This document shows, one piece after another, positions 33,496-44,666 of a DNA stretch of 64,000 nucleotides (its first letter is position 1; each line of letters begins with the position of its first letter). Origin of the DNA: Prosopocoilus inquinatus (taxonomy: Eukaryota; Arthropoda; Insecta; Coleoptera; Lucanidae); NCBI GenBank assembly GCA_036172665.1, contig CM069871.1:7564001-7628000 (forward strand), written 5' to 3'. The notes beneath the pieces were generated by a model, which was given only the letters and a program-made list of their open reading frames with translations, did no database searches and had not been told where the DNA came from. The position numbers and the translations under genes are program-made.

Positions 33496-34997
33496 TTTAA
33501 AATATTTACTACGGCTCATCAAAGCAATTCTACATCTGATTTCTCACAACAACCATAATAACCGTAACATTCCAACGTAGGTGCAATTTACCATGACGAA
33601 TTTGAAGTATCAAAAGACGGAGATAAACAGACAAAAGCGAACTTTGCACTCGCTCCTCACGAAATTAATCCGTTTGCAAATATTTTTGTTATTCATCGTA
33701 TGTACGTGTAGCTGGGTGATTAAACTGTGGTCGAATTCCTGTCCTGCGTATGTAAATAATTCCACAGAAAAACAACTTGTATTAAAAAAAAATGAAATCA
33801 AAAACAAAAAACTCTTCAGTTCTTCAGTTTTAAGTCCAGTATCGTTGCAAGTTAACTGCGATTTAACCATGTACCAAAATTATACATAAGGAGATTAAAT
33901 TTATCTTCTTTTTTTTCTTTATTTTGAAGTGCTAAAACTGATTTTCAGAAAAGAAGAAGCTATTTACAGCTAGGTTTCATAAACAAAATCTGCTTGATAT
34001 GCGTGCATTTGTATAAGAAAAGGTCACAACGAAATGCATATGCAGATAACAACTTCAGAAGCTTAAGCAAAGTCATTGTAAATACGTTAATGAAGAAGTA
34101 AAGGCAATGATATACATGAAAAAATTTAACAAAAGTGTTCGTTGAAATTATTAAGACCTTGAAGTTCATGTAAGGTTACACCATCAAACAGAAAATGCAA
34201 TAAAACCAAGAAGAGATATAAATTACAGAGGACACAATGTGTAAGGAGAAAGCTTTTAGAAGTTTAGGAGACATTGAGAAGAGAAGAACTATAAAAATAA
34301 GAAAGGATTTTAAAGAGCGTAAAAAATCAGCACACTTAATTCTATTCTATTAATTCAATCTGAAAATGCAAAATTAATAAATTCGTACAGGGTTATTCGA
34401 AATAACTGTTCGACTCATCAACCACAGATAGTACTCGAAAAATAAAGCAAAACAATTGTAGACATAAAATACATTGAAAATTCAGATGAAAATTGCTTGA
34501 TGGTCACTGGAATAGCTGCACTGCGTCACAACAGCAATGAATTCTCGAGAAAAAAAGAGCAATACACGAGCTTTCACTTTGAACTGAAAGTGGAAAACAT
34601 TTTTTGTTTACGGCTGTCTAGCGAAAGATTGGATAAAGCGAACTGGTACATGCATAGAGAAAGAGAAATGATTCATACAGTTTTTTTTATGACCTAAGCG
34701 TGGATAAGATTATGATTTTGTCAGTGCAAGCTTGTTCGTGTTGACGTCCGTATCAATGTGCGTATCAATTCACGGAGGTTTAATGAAAAATTTGTAAGTA
34801 GCTTAGCTTTAACATAAAATTCATTTAGCAAAAAAAAAAGAAAACTGTACTCATTGCCGTGATACTAGTACTAGAAAATCAAATCAAATTTTTAATGTAA
34901 TGTCATGACTTTGTCAAATAAAATAGTTATCAAACAAAACATGTGCTGAGGTTCCTCTCAATGTGGAACGAAATGCATCACCGTACATGACAACTAT
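33496..34997. other. Unassigned; lone left TIR end at 34386
   Basis: TACAGGGTTATTCGAAATAA at 34386 followed by TGTTCGACTCATCAACCACA is a diverged left end of the family at 31199 and 32071. Overlapping ~100-codon open frames at 33581-33889 on both strands have a GTG start or no recognisable content and are probably chance. Confidence 0.5.
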
Positions 34998-35245
34998 ATA
35001 AATAACGAACATATAAAATAGCGACATCTTACTATCGCTTTTTGACCTAACATTGCAGTAGGATAGACAAATTGAAGCGGGATTTGCTCCTAATGAGTCC
35101 CCCATGCAAGGCGGCCATGCAGTGGGAATGTCGAGCTACGTTTCTGCTGAAGAAGCCCCAAGCAGGGCTGAAACAGCTGTCCAGAGGCTGCTCGAGGTTC
35201 TCACTGCAATCAAAAACGATTTGCACAAAATTTTTGTAAAAAATT
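34998..35245 (-). mobile_element. Seven-member hairpin repeat family, copy F
   Basis: Reverse-oriented full-length-like copy. The tail comes first (AGCGACATCTTACTATCGCT, GACCTAACATTGCAGTAGG), then CCCATGCAAGGCGGCCATG, the core GAAGCCCCAAGCAGGGCTGA and the end TGCAATCAAAAACGATTTGC. Its tail has only one arm of the palindrome that is complete in copy A. Confidence 0.85.
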
Positions 35246-35714
35246 TTTCTAATATATAAATAACATTAGATCGAAAGGGTGGCTCAGTTACTGGAAAACA
35301 CAATCCATTACCTGGAAGAAATTGTTAATACAAAATACTCCTACTTAACAAACTTTCCGAAACAGGACACGTTTACTTCAGGGTAGATAAATTCGGTCCT
35401 GCTTTGCAATGCATTTTTTTGTAGAAAACGTTTCAAAGCATTACATTTCGAACAACATACTTAAAATTGCGAAACACTTGTTTCCACTTTGAGCAATGCA
35501 TAATTTTATGAAATAACAAATATTTTAAATAACATCAACGTGTACGGACGATGATGTACGTGGATGTTTAAGTTTACATTTGAGGTTGCCTTTTCTTTGG
35601 AGGACGTAAATGGAGACTTGCTTTAATCAATTTGAGGAAGTCATATACTTTTTTTTTTAATTTTAACAAGTATACATCGTGTGCACTACAAATAAAAAAG
35701 TAAAGTCTCAGTAA

Positions 35715-36485
35715 AGAAGCAAAGAAATTAGCAACAAGGACTGGAAAGGAAGGGCGATGAAATTAATTAAAGACGAAAATCGAACATTCCAACAAATACG
35801 AGAAGGAATTGTGGCATTAATTTAAGGAAGCTTCTAGCAATAGAGCACCAGGACCTCCAGAAGGTCTGGTAGACTCAATTTTTGACGAAACAAATGAAAG
35901 ACTCGAGATAAAGACTTTGGTAATAACTATGTAGATTAGATATTTAAGGCAATGCTTAGAAAAAGAGTGTAAAAGGTTCGGGAAACCCAAAAACAGAGGA
36001 AGACCAGGAAGAGAAAATTCTGACGACGAAAAAGGAAAGGACTTGAAGTGGAATTGGAGAGGATGAGAAAGGAAGTTAGGATCGTACCCCCACATCCTAA
36101 TGGATCTCAAAAGAAAATTTAGTACTGATTTTGGTCTTGAAAATCAAAGAACCTAATAAAAAACATTTAAAGAATTTCTGTTAAATAACATTCTAACAAA
36201 ACTTTAACGAGGCAGAGAGATTAGCAAGGAATAGGAAAAATCGAGAAAGGGAAAGAGAACTGTGTCGAGCAAAGAAATTAACAAACACCCCAGGAAGGGA
36301 TGAGAAAGAATTCAGAAATGAATGCGGATATAATATAAATTTATGGAGGTTTTTAGCAAGATCTTGACCTCCAAAATCAAAAGCGTCAAAATATTTCAAT
36401 ACCCACCTCCAAATAGCCTAGCAGATTAAATTCTTGACGAAAAACGGAAAGACATGGGATAAAAACGTTAGTAATAACTGGGAAG
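35715..36485. repeat. Purine-rich diverged duplication, ~548 bp apart
   Basis: AAGAAATTAGCAACAAGGAC at 35723 corresponds to AAGAAATTAACAAACACCCC at 36269. GACCTCC...GACTCAATTTTTGACGAAA near 35850 corresponds to CACCTCC...GATTAAATTCTTGACGAAA near 36403, each followed by GGTAATAACT or AGTAATAACT. The plus strand is strongly A+G rich. Reverse-strand open frames here follow from that bias. Confidence 0.65.
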
Positions 36486-36550
36486 GAATGGGTTGGGCTG
36501 TATTGGATCCAAGAATGAAACGAAGGGTATTTAAAAAAAAAGAAAGAAAA

Positions 36551-37089
36551 CTTAATTTTTGAATATCAAGTCAAAAACTCTGAAAATATTTCGATAAGTT
36601 GTTAGATAAAATGGCTAATAATTCTAAAAGGTGTACCAATACTCCAATAGCGCAAAAGAAAAACTGGTAGTAAAGTACCAAAACGCTTTGACATCACAAT
36701 TAATCAAAACATTTAAAGAAATTCGTTCGTCTTCATTCATTAGGGCTGGGAAGCCTGGTGAAGGAGTTTTTCAAGGTTGACACTGTTCTTCTGTTGTTCT
36801 TATTGTAGCAAGAAGAACAAGTTTCAATATTCTCAAGTTCTTCGCCAACATGACGCCAGTTGACTTCCTTCAAGGCTTTCCAGCCCTAATGAATGAAGAC
36901 GGAAGACTTCCTTCAAATATTCTGATGGGTTTCTTATCGGTAATTGTGATGCAAAGCGTTTTGGCACTTTATTGCCAATTTTTTGGAGCTTTTAGAGTAT
37001 TTGCAAACATTTTAGAATTAGTGGCCATTTTATCTAATCTGTCTATCAAAATATTTTCAGATTTATTTGATTTGTTACTCAAAATTAAG
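36551..37089. mobile_element. 539-bp foldback with ~240-bp arms
   Basis: Left-arm blocks AATTCTAAAA, AGTACCAAAACGCTTTGACA, CATCACAATTA and GTCTTCATTCATTAGGGCTG find inverted partners in the right arm in mirror order (CCCTAATGAATGAAGAC near 36884, TAATTGTGATG near 36942, GCAAAGCGTTTTGGCACTTT near 36953, TTTTAGAATTAG near 37010). The centre near 36800 includes AGAAGAACAAG / CTTGTTCTTCTT-type pairing. It has no coding capacity. Confidence 0.85.
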
Positions 37090-37730
37090 TTCAACGAGAA
37101 AGATAACAACAAATGAAGAATGACACCACCATTCCGGATGAAATCCTTGCGACAAGTCTGCAACAGAAGAAAATCCGGAAATCCTATTTTTTCCAACATG
37201 GACTAAAAACCAGTTGCTTGATTACTTCGATCGCGCGGCGTACCAAATCTAGATCTCCCCCAGGACTTCAGTTCCTGCAGGTTTTGGTTTCTAATTGTTC
37301 TGCTTTCCGTTAATTCCACTGGTTATAGGTTGTTATTTGGTAAGAACTTTGGAACTGATAAATATTTTTTGGTCCATGACAGAGCGATTTTCCGTTCAAT
37401 TGAGAAAAGATTGACATCAGCCAAGGAGGCCTTCAACTTTACGTAGCATTAATTTTTTTCTCCGGCAAAGATTAAAGGAAGAGAAAAAGAAAACCTTTGA
37501 TAGCATTAGCTACAACAACAGGCTAAAGCTAAAACGAACCTAAACATTATACTAAACCTAAGCAAAACAATATTTTTATTTAGACTGTATATATTTTTCA
37601 TCAAGTTTCTGATATAACAGGAGGAAGATTGCATTATGCAAAACTATCAAAAAAAAAGCTCAGTGTGTACCGTACTAAAGATGGCATACGACTTTTGTGT
37701 CATCTCCTTTGACACAACCTCATTGAACCA

Positions 37731-37847
37731 ACGACTTACACCGTTTGAAGTAAAATATATAGTGGGATGATAAATAAAAACAGTTCGAAAAACGACTTAC
37801 ACCGTTTGAAGTAAAATATATAGTGGGATGATAAATAAAAACAGTTC
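37731..37847. repeat. Perfect 61-bp tandem duplication
   Basis: ACGACTTACACCGTTTGAAG at 37731 recurs at 37792. The 56 bases from 37731 are identical in both copies, so the event is very recent, or an assembly or repeat-slippage artefact. Confidence 0.95.
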
Positions 37848-38004
37848 ATCTGTGCACATCATCATCAGCATCAACATCTTCATCACTCGAATCTTGTAAT
37901 CATTTGAAATTAAAATTAAATCAAAGCTGTCGACCTGCTAACCATTATTATTATTGATGCCTCTTCGATTTGCATTTGTCGTTAGCGGCCAGGCAAACAA
38001 GTAA

Positions 38005-38166
38005 ATAAATAAAAATATTTCGGGATGGAGGAGAAATTTTTCGAAATTCGAGGCTGCAGTAATAACTCGGAGATTTTGCAAGGGTGGCCATGAGAAGGAC
38101 ATGCTTGAAGACACAGCCGGCATTGGAAAGCGGTTGTCGCTAATAACATCGGACACAGTTTTCAAG
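38005..38166 (+). other. Exon-like open segment ending at a splice donor
   Basis: The frame is open from 38005 (after a TAA at 38002) through a CAAG|GTAAAC donor with GT at 38167. The best part reads GGHEKDMLEDTAGIGKR then LSLITSDTVFK, with mixed codon endings unlike the AT-biased chance frames around it. There is no clear polypyrimidine acceptor upstream, and the reverse strand is also partly open here. I do not recognise the peptide. It could be an alternative exon, a transposon relic or chance. Confidence 0.25.
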
Positions 38167-38380
38167 GTAAACTCATTTGCGTGCGTTAGGTATGAACGGC
38201 TGGTCGCAAAAATGAGTTACGTTAATAAAAGAAAATATATATTTCTGGAGCTTCATCATCTCATCACCTTATCTCTTACATCCATGTTATTTAATTGTTA
38301 CGATTACATACTTTCAAGCAGATCTTTTGTTTTGTTGAGTTGTATGCCAATTATTTTAAATACGTAAACAGACATTAGGT

Positions 38381-38470
38381 CTGCACTAGTGTACACTAAA
38401 GTATATGTGTCTTGTTCTAACCTCGTACATTAATACGAGATGAAGATACTTTGAGTGTAGACTAGTGCAG
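38381..38470. mobile_element. 90-bp hairpin element
   Basis: CTGCACTAGTGTACACTAAA pairs with TTTGAGTGTAGACTAGTGCAG at the right. CTCGTA/TACGAG forms an inner stem. It is a tiny hairpin of the MITE type with no evident target duplication. Confidence 0.7.
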
Positions 38471-39445
38471 GATTATTAGAAGAGTGGTTGCATTTTATGC
38501 ACTTACTCGAGCGCAAGCGCACGTAGGGGGAGGGTAAGCTGCATAAAATGTAGACTCCTTGGTTATCACTGACAGGGAAAATTTTAAAGTGAAAAAATTC
38601 GGAAGGCCCAGCAACTTTAAAGATGCCTTGTAAAAATCGTGAATGAAATACTACAGTTTTTATAGAGTGGTACGATAACAAGACCATAGAAGCAAATAAT
38701 CTTTAAGTAACTCATCAGAGTATTCAGAATTCAGATATTCAGGGCTATTCTGTCACATTGATATGCATATCAATTGATATGGTCTTCATTAATTGAAGAG
38801 ATCATCATATGATTTCGTAACAATTCAAGTCAATTGCCAATTGAAGAGAGATGCATATCATTTGAAATCACTGTTCACTATTCACGAAACTATTTACAGA
38901 ATATACTTCTTGCAAGGTCACTTGATTCTTAGCATTAATTATTAGGTACGTATCAAGTCCATATCAACCCCATTGCTACGTATCAAGTCCGTATCAAAGT
39001 TACAGAATAGACCCCATTGGTTCTAAACTAATCTCATCGCACTTACCAAGCCGTCAACATAACTGCTAAAGGTACTCGTTTTGAATTGATTTACTCGTAT
39101 CAACAAGGTGGATGTTGCTGTTGAAATAATATGGAGAAAAGGGCGGATATTGAAATATTTTGGCCGCGCACATTGCAGACGTTTCTAGAAACTCAAAGTG
39201 CATTTGCTTCGATATCAAATTTTGAATGAATACCGTCGACGTATGTAGACTTATTGTTTGTATTGTGACCTTGACAGTATCTGAATAATTCAATCTGTTA
39301 GTAGGCCTTCTAGGGTGCCACTTGCCTCGTGCTATTACTTCATCTCTCACCTTTCCACATACCATTACATATTTTTAGTGAGAATCTCCATATCACGTTG
39401 GTAATCAGTGCGTAAGAGCTGTTTCTGGGATTATGGCTTCGAGTT

Positions 39446-39725
39446 TCCGCTGTTCGGATTACTGGAGGTTCGAATTAGGACATTTCGGATATCTTTCATT
39501 ACATATTTTGTCATGGTCACAGCAAAATATGTAACGAAAAATATAGAAGGGGATTTTTCTCAGGTTACAAAGAGAAAGAAAAAAATATGAAGGGGGCGTG
39601 TCTTAGGTTACTGAGAAAAAGCTCCCTTTATATTTTTTTTCATTTTTTGTTATGACCCTGACAATACAGTATGGCCTCTTTAATCCGAACATGCTTTGAA
39701 TCGAACCTCCAGTAATCCAAACAAA
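39446..39725. mobile_element. pogo/Tigger-like terminal sequences, inverted pair
   Basis: TACAGTATGGCCTCTTTAAT followed by CCGAACATGC (39664 onward) resembles the CAGT...CTCG.TAATCCGAAC tip known for pogo-type mariner relatives, with TA at the tip. GAACCTCCAGTAATCC near 39704 is inverted at 39453-39479 as GGATTACTGGAGGTTCGAAT. The two tips face each other across an AT-rich middle, so this is a rearranged or two-element remnant and not a simple intact copy. Confidence 0.5.
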
Positions 39726-39766
39726 TGGGAATCCCTTTGTTTTATGTTTTCTAAGAAATGCTCTGT

Positions 39767-40094
39767 TAAAGCTGGGCTTTTCCTGCTTTGGAGATTTGGA
39801 GAATTAGCGATTAAAGAGAGAATATGACAATCAATGACGACCAAAATTTACTGCCCGCGACTGTATGACTTAAATTATTAAAAGAATGTGAAGAAAAATT
39901 TACTTGTATAAAACAACTACATGAACAGAACGGCAGATTCAGCCATTGAGAAACGCGCACGTGTCTCAAAATTGTTCGAGAAAAGTTGAAAATACTTGAA
40001 CGTATTGTTTGAATGGGGAAGTGATCACGTGATTGACAAGAACCAATGACAGTAATCCCCACATACCCAATTCTCTAAATCTCTAAAGCAGCTT
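39767..40094. mobile_element. TIR element, CTGCTTTGGAGATTTGGAGA family, copy 1
   Basis: AAGCTGGGCTTTTCCTGCTT and GGAGATTTGGAGAATTAG at the left pair with CTCTAAATCTCTAAAGCAGC at the right, and ACAATCAATGACGACC pairs with AACCAATGACAGTAAT. GATCACGTGAT lies at 40023. The family has a shorter second copy at 43443. Confidence 0.75.
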
Positions 40095-40328
40095 CACTAT
40101 TCATAGTTCATTAGAACGGGGTTGCCAAATTTGACGAAATTTCGCCATTTCGGTTAATTTTAGTTTTAGACAAATTTGACGTTTAAAAATGTTTAACGCC
40201 TGGCGCCCGATTTGGGCTACTTTGTTGTTGTCTTCGCATGACGGCACTCAAAAAAATTCAACATTCTTATATAGTCCTTGAAAGAAAAGTACATCATCGA
40301 CCAGAAACTTGAAACCACAAACACATAT

Positions 40329-41277
40329 GTACGGGGTGACTACGCGAGAATTCCTTCCCTCTTTAACTCTTTTATTTTTGATGTCAGGAAAAAATGTTCA
40401 GTACCAAACTTACATGGACCAATTCAAAGTTTCTCTGTGTGCTCACAGAAAAACAATTAATGGTCGGATAAACGAGATACAAATTAAAAAACTAAAAACT
40501 AAAAACAACCGATAGTCGCATAAACGAGATATAAACTAAACTTAAGTTTTTGTAACGGAACACACTGTATATTATTACGATTTTCGATTCTAAATTAAAT
40601 TTTACTGGGACTAAGTATATAATAAAATTAATATTGTATAAGGTGTCTATAAAATACTTCCTATTTAATTTATTTTATTTTTGAATTTTGGAAATAGGAA
40701 ACACGAATAATGATCCTTTTATACCAAGAGATGTGATTCAAAACAAAAAAAATTGAGGATACTTTGAATATGTTTTACGTTAAATTTTCAGACATTTCTT
40801 AAAGTTAAATTTTTCCGAACTATTTTTCGTTTCTAGTTTAAAAGTTAATTTTTAGAAAACATCTAAACCGATTTAATATGTTAACGGTAAAATTTCATTT
40901 AATGTTATTTTATTTAAAACAAAAACTGCGTTTACTTTTTGGGGGTATCCGACGTTCAATTGTTTTTTGTGAATATCTGTTGCAGCACTGAAATAAATTC
41001 TAGAACTTCTTTTCAATTTATTCTTTCTAAAATCAAAAATAAAAAAATTAAGCGGAATTATTTTATAGACGTAATAAAAAAAACGTAATAATATACAGAG
41101 TGTTCCATTAAAAAGAAAAAAACTTAAGTTTAGAGTATATCTCGTTTATCCGACCATCAATTGTTTTTTGTGAGCACTTTGAATTAGTCCGTTTGAGTTT
41201 TGTATTAAGCATTTTTTCCTAAAATCAAAAACAAAATAGTTAAAGGGGGTAGATATTCTCGCGCAGTCACCCTGTAC
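40329..41277. mobile_element. 949-bp foldback with GTACGGGGTGACT ends
   Basis: GTACGGGGTGACTACGCGAG at 40329 pairs with CTCGCGCAGTCACCCTGTAC ending at 41277. The inverted match runs about 190-245 bp inward through AACTCTTTTATTTTTGAT, AAAACAATTAATGGTCGGAT and AAACTTAAGTTTTTGTAACG. A nested pair (GTCTATAAAATACTTCC near 40645 against GGAATTATTTTATAGAC near 41056) lies inside. It is non-autonomous. Confidence 0.85.
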
Positions 41278-41340
41278 GTCAAGTATTTTTGTTCATTTAA
41301 TATTTTTTTGCAAAAGTTTTCGGCCGGAGAATCGCCGCGA

Positions 41341-42170
41341 TTTCATTTAACTAGCTGTTAACTGAAACGAGATAATACATATTAAAAAAAAAAACAAACA
41401 AAAAAGAAAAGAACGCGATGGATTGATTGTCGCTCGGCCATCTAGATCATTTTCAGATTAAATCTAAACAATAATTTTTCTTTACGTTTAAATTCTAAAA
41501 TTTCTTTCTCGATTACTTTCTTTGCAGTAGCTGTTTCTTAGGAAGTTACTTTGTCTTACTTCCATCGATTTTTGATTTTTAACAAATTTTTAATTTTAAT
41601 ATTTTAATAATTTTTCCATTAAATTGCTTCAGGGTGGATTCAGTGCGATCGGGTTGACCTTGAAATTTGTTTTGGACTTAAGTTCTAATTTCTTTTTGCT
41701 TTTACTTTACTTTAGTTTTTAAATGTTTGCTTGGGTTTGGTTGAATTAGTCGGACTGGTTTGTTTGTCATGTTAAAAATGTTCAATGTTTTAATTTCCTT
41801 GCCGGAGTTGTCCTTTAGGTGAGTTTAGTTTAATTAGTTTAATTTTAATTGATTTTTTTAATTTCTATTTATTTTCATTTTCTTTTTCTTTTTTATCTCT
41901 TGCTTGGATTGAGATTGATTGGGGTTAATTCGAATAGATATTTAGTTTGAATTTTTTTAGTTTTATTTTATTTTTTGTTTTGAATGGATTGACTTGACCT
42001 TGAGATTGATTGACCTTATTATTATTATTATAAATTATTACTATAAATTAGACGTATAGTATAATATATTTAGTGGCCTAATCATCGAAAACACATTGGA
42101 GAATTAACAACTAAGGCTTACAGCTAAAGAAATTACATCTTAACTTTTAATTTTGTTTATATAATCTTTT
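41341..42170. repeat. Long direct repeat, copy 1 (~830 bp)
   Basis: AACGAGATAATACATATTAA, GAACGCGAT, GATTGTCGCTCGGCCATCTA, CGATTACTTTC, GATCGGGTTGACCTTGAAAT, GACGTATAGTATAATATATT, TAGTGGCCTAATCATC and TTACAGCTAAAGAAATTA all recur in order at 44667-45537. Copy 1 is followed immediately by the 837-bp palindrome. Confidence 0.93.
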
Positions 42171-42171
42171 A

Positions 42172-43008
42172 GGCCAGGTAAGTAACATCCGAAAAGGTCT
42201 ACCAACAGATAGAACTAAGCAGATAAGCAAATAAATCTCCAGACGAAAAATAAAAAAAAGATTAATAGAAAACAAAAGACAACTGTCAAAAAGCGTAAGT
42301 CCACAGAAGTACCACGATACTGAGATGGACAAAAAATAAAGATCGATGAACGCTTTAGAACTCCAAAAGAGAGTCAATAAAATGTGAAAACCAATTCGGT
42401 TAAGGGGAGAAGAATGCGAAAAACAAAAGACAAACAAAAGAATGGATAGACAAAAATTAGAAAAATTAAAAAAAAATACAAATAAATTAGGATAAAGGAT
42501 TTGATTGGGTTATTAACGCCCGGTTTCTGGAAGCAATTTACGGGCCGATTAGTTTGACTAATGATTAGAATGTGACACAGTGAGCAGTGTAACATAACGT
42601 ATGTCACATTCTAAACCTTAGTTAAACTAATCGGCCCATAAATTACTTCCAGAAACCGGGCCTTAATAACCCAATCAAATCCTTTATCCTAATTGATTTT
42701 TATTTTTTTTTTTAATTTTTCTAATTTTTGTCTATCCATTCTTTTGTTTGTCTTTTATTTTTCGCATTCTTCTCTCTTTAATCGAATTGGTTTTCACATT
42801 TTATTGACTTTCCTTTAGAATTCTAAAGCGTTCGTCGATCTTCATTTTTTTTGTCCATTTCAGTATCGTGGTACTTCTGTGGAGTTACGCTTTTTGACAG
42901 TTGTCTTTTGTTTTCTATTAATCTTTTTTTGTTTTTCGTCTGGAAATTTATTTGTTTAATTACTTAGTTCTGTCTGTTGGTAGACCTTTCAGGTGTTACT
43001 TACTTGCC
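42172..43008. repeat. 837-bp near-palindrome with ~418-bp arms
   Basis: The arms meet near 42590. From the centre outward they pair as TTAGTTTGACTAATGATTAG / TTAGTTAAACTAATCGGCC, GGTTTCTGGAAGCAATTTAC, GGATAAAGGATTTGATTGGG, AGAATGCGAAAAACAAAAG, TGAAAACCAATTCGG, AGTACCACGATACTGAGATG, ACTGTCAAAAAGCGTAAG and GGTCTACCAACAGA. At 45538 the paralogous copy continues straight into the right-arm sequence AATAACCCAATTAAATCC, so the right arm is probably ancestral and the left arm an added inverted duplication. Confidence 0.95.
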
Positions 43009-43029
43009 TCTTGCTATTCCTTCGTTGAT

Positions 43030-43190
43030 CTTCATTTCTTTTTTCCATCTCAGTATCGTGGTACCTCTGTGGAGTTACGCTTTTTTACAGTTGTCTTTTG
43101 TTTTCTATTAATCTTTTTTTGTTTTTCGTCTGGAAATTTATTTGTTCATCTACTTAGATCTATCTGTTGGTAGACTTTTCCTAACCTTTG
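43030..43190. repeat. Extra direct copy of the palindrome's outer right arm
   Basis: The stretch repeats 42835-43005: GATCTTCATTTCTTTTTTCC, CAGTATCGTGGTACCTCTGT, GGAGTTACGCTTTTTTACAG, TTCGTCTGGAAATTTATTTG and ATCTGTTGGTAGAC. This gives three related segments: two direct and one inverted. Confidence 0.92.
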
Positions 43191-43442
43191 CGCGTACTTA
43201 TCTTTATATTGTTTATTTTATCTTGTATGATTTCACTTTTGGATTTTTTTGCTCCTAGTACCTCACAATGGTTTTCCAGTTGAGATTTAGAAACCATTGA
43301 TTTCTTTTAAAAACAAAAGGACAAAGCCCAAAGGAATTTTTGAACTGAAAGCTGAAGTCACTGACGACATTGCTACTTAATATCCAATTACCATTTTGTA
43401 AAGAAAAAAATTTGAATTTTGACTTAGTTAAACAAGTGACTA

Positions 43443-43614
43443 AAGCTGCTTTCCCTGCTTTGGAGATTTGGAGAATTGGGTATTTGGGAATTGTTGTCAT
43501 TGGCTGTCGTGGTTCACTTGACGAGAGTTATTGGTCATCGTTGATCACGTGATCCACCAATAACAGCGTTCCCCAAACACCCAATCTTCCAAACAGAAAA
43601 AGCAGCTTCAAATA
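43443..43614. mobile_element. TIR element, CTGCTTTGGAGATTTGGAGA family, copy 2
   Basis: AAAGCTGCTTTCCCTGCTTT at the left pairs with AAACAGAAAAAGCAGCTT at the right over about 65 bp, including GAATTGGGTATTTGGG / CCCCAAACACCCAATC. A central perfect palindrome GATCACGTGATC lies at 43543-43554, matching GATCACGTGAT in copy 1. Confidence 0.85.
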
Positions 43615-44666
43615 CAAGTCCAAAGTACACTAATATTTGTTTTACTAAAATCACAACTGTCAATACATGTTAATACGTTAAAATTAGACTGATAAAACCG
43701 ATATGAAACATTAAAAATAGTTTTGGTAAACAAAATCAATTTCGTCGACTAGATTTATTTACAAAACAAAACTGCGTCGAGGAAATTTAAAAAAAAAATA
43801 ACAATAATATTATGGAGATATCCTGAGCAGAGTTTGTCGTTTACAATCGATTTGAGTTCGGTGAAATACCTGGGCATTAGATGATAATTCGAGCAATTTT
43901 GACGATGACCTCGAGTGTTATCTCATCTCTATACTAATATAATAATTTTTACACGCGCATTTTATTCCCATATGCTCTCGCTGTTTACAACTTTTGTTTG
44001 GTCATGTAAATATCCTTCATTCATTCATTGGTTTATTTATGCGCAGTCACTTCCCAGCTGGGATTAATTTTCCGTGAAGACCGACGTAACAAATAAGAAA
44101 CGAAGAGGTGTTTGTTTCCATCTCCAAAAGTAACTAATGAAGCGGTGCTGGTAACAAAAGTAAACGATAAACTTGAGTTGAAGTTACTTTTAAATTGGTA
44201 AAAGTATCTTCGGCGTACTCCTCTTGGCAACCAAAAAGAGATTTGAAACATTTCACCAGAAGGATTAAAAGAACAAAGGACTTTTCCTTAAGGAAGTATC
44301 CACTGGGAAGAACAGAAATAACAAATTTCGTCTTTGATTTCCACAATTGGAGGACTTCTCTTAAAGAGTGATTGAAACCTCAGTGAAGCAATTAATTGAA
44401 GGTAGAGCTTGCTCTTCTAAATTATCTAATCAAAAGTTATTGGAGCTTGAAATCAAACATCAGGGAAAAAAAATTTGGAAGAACATCAATATAATTTACA
44501 GTTCATTTCTTTCTATAATCAAAAGAAGAAGAAGGAACATGAATATCAGATGCCGAATATCGACAAGATCAAGGTCATGATCAGTCTCAAATGAAATTTT
44601 GAATCGACAAAAGTTATTTTGGGTCAAATTGGCCCCTAGATGACATGCCTAAGCTATTGTCAACAT
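43615..44666. other. Unassigned sequence, no gene seen
   Basis: Contains overlapping open frames near 44033-44580 without recognisable content. No arrays or long inverted repeats were found. Confidence 0.5.

Noticed and set aside
33581..33889. Paired 102- and 86-codon frames on opposite strands
   Set aside because: The forward frame starts with GTG, both overlap almost fully, and neither is recognisable.
39446..39490. tRNA B-box-like GGTTCGAATTAGG
   Set aside because: No A box, cloverleaf or CCA-side acceptor can be built; the word belongs to the pogo-like tip.
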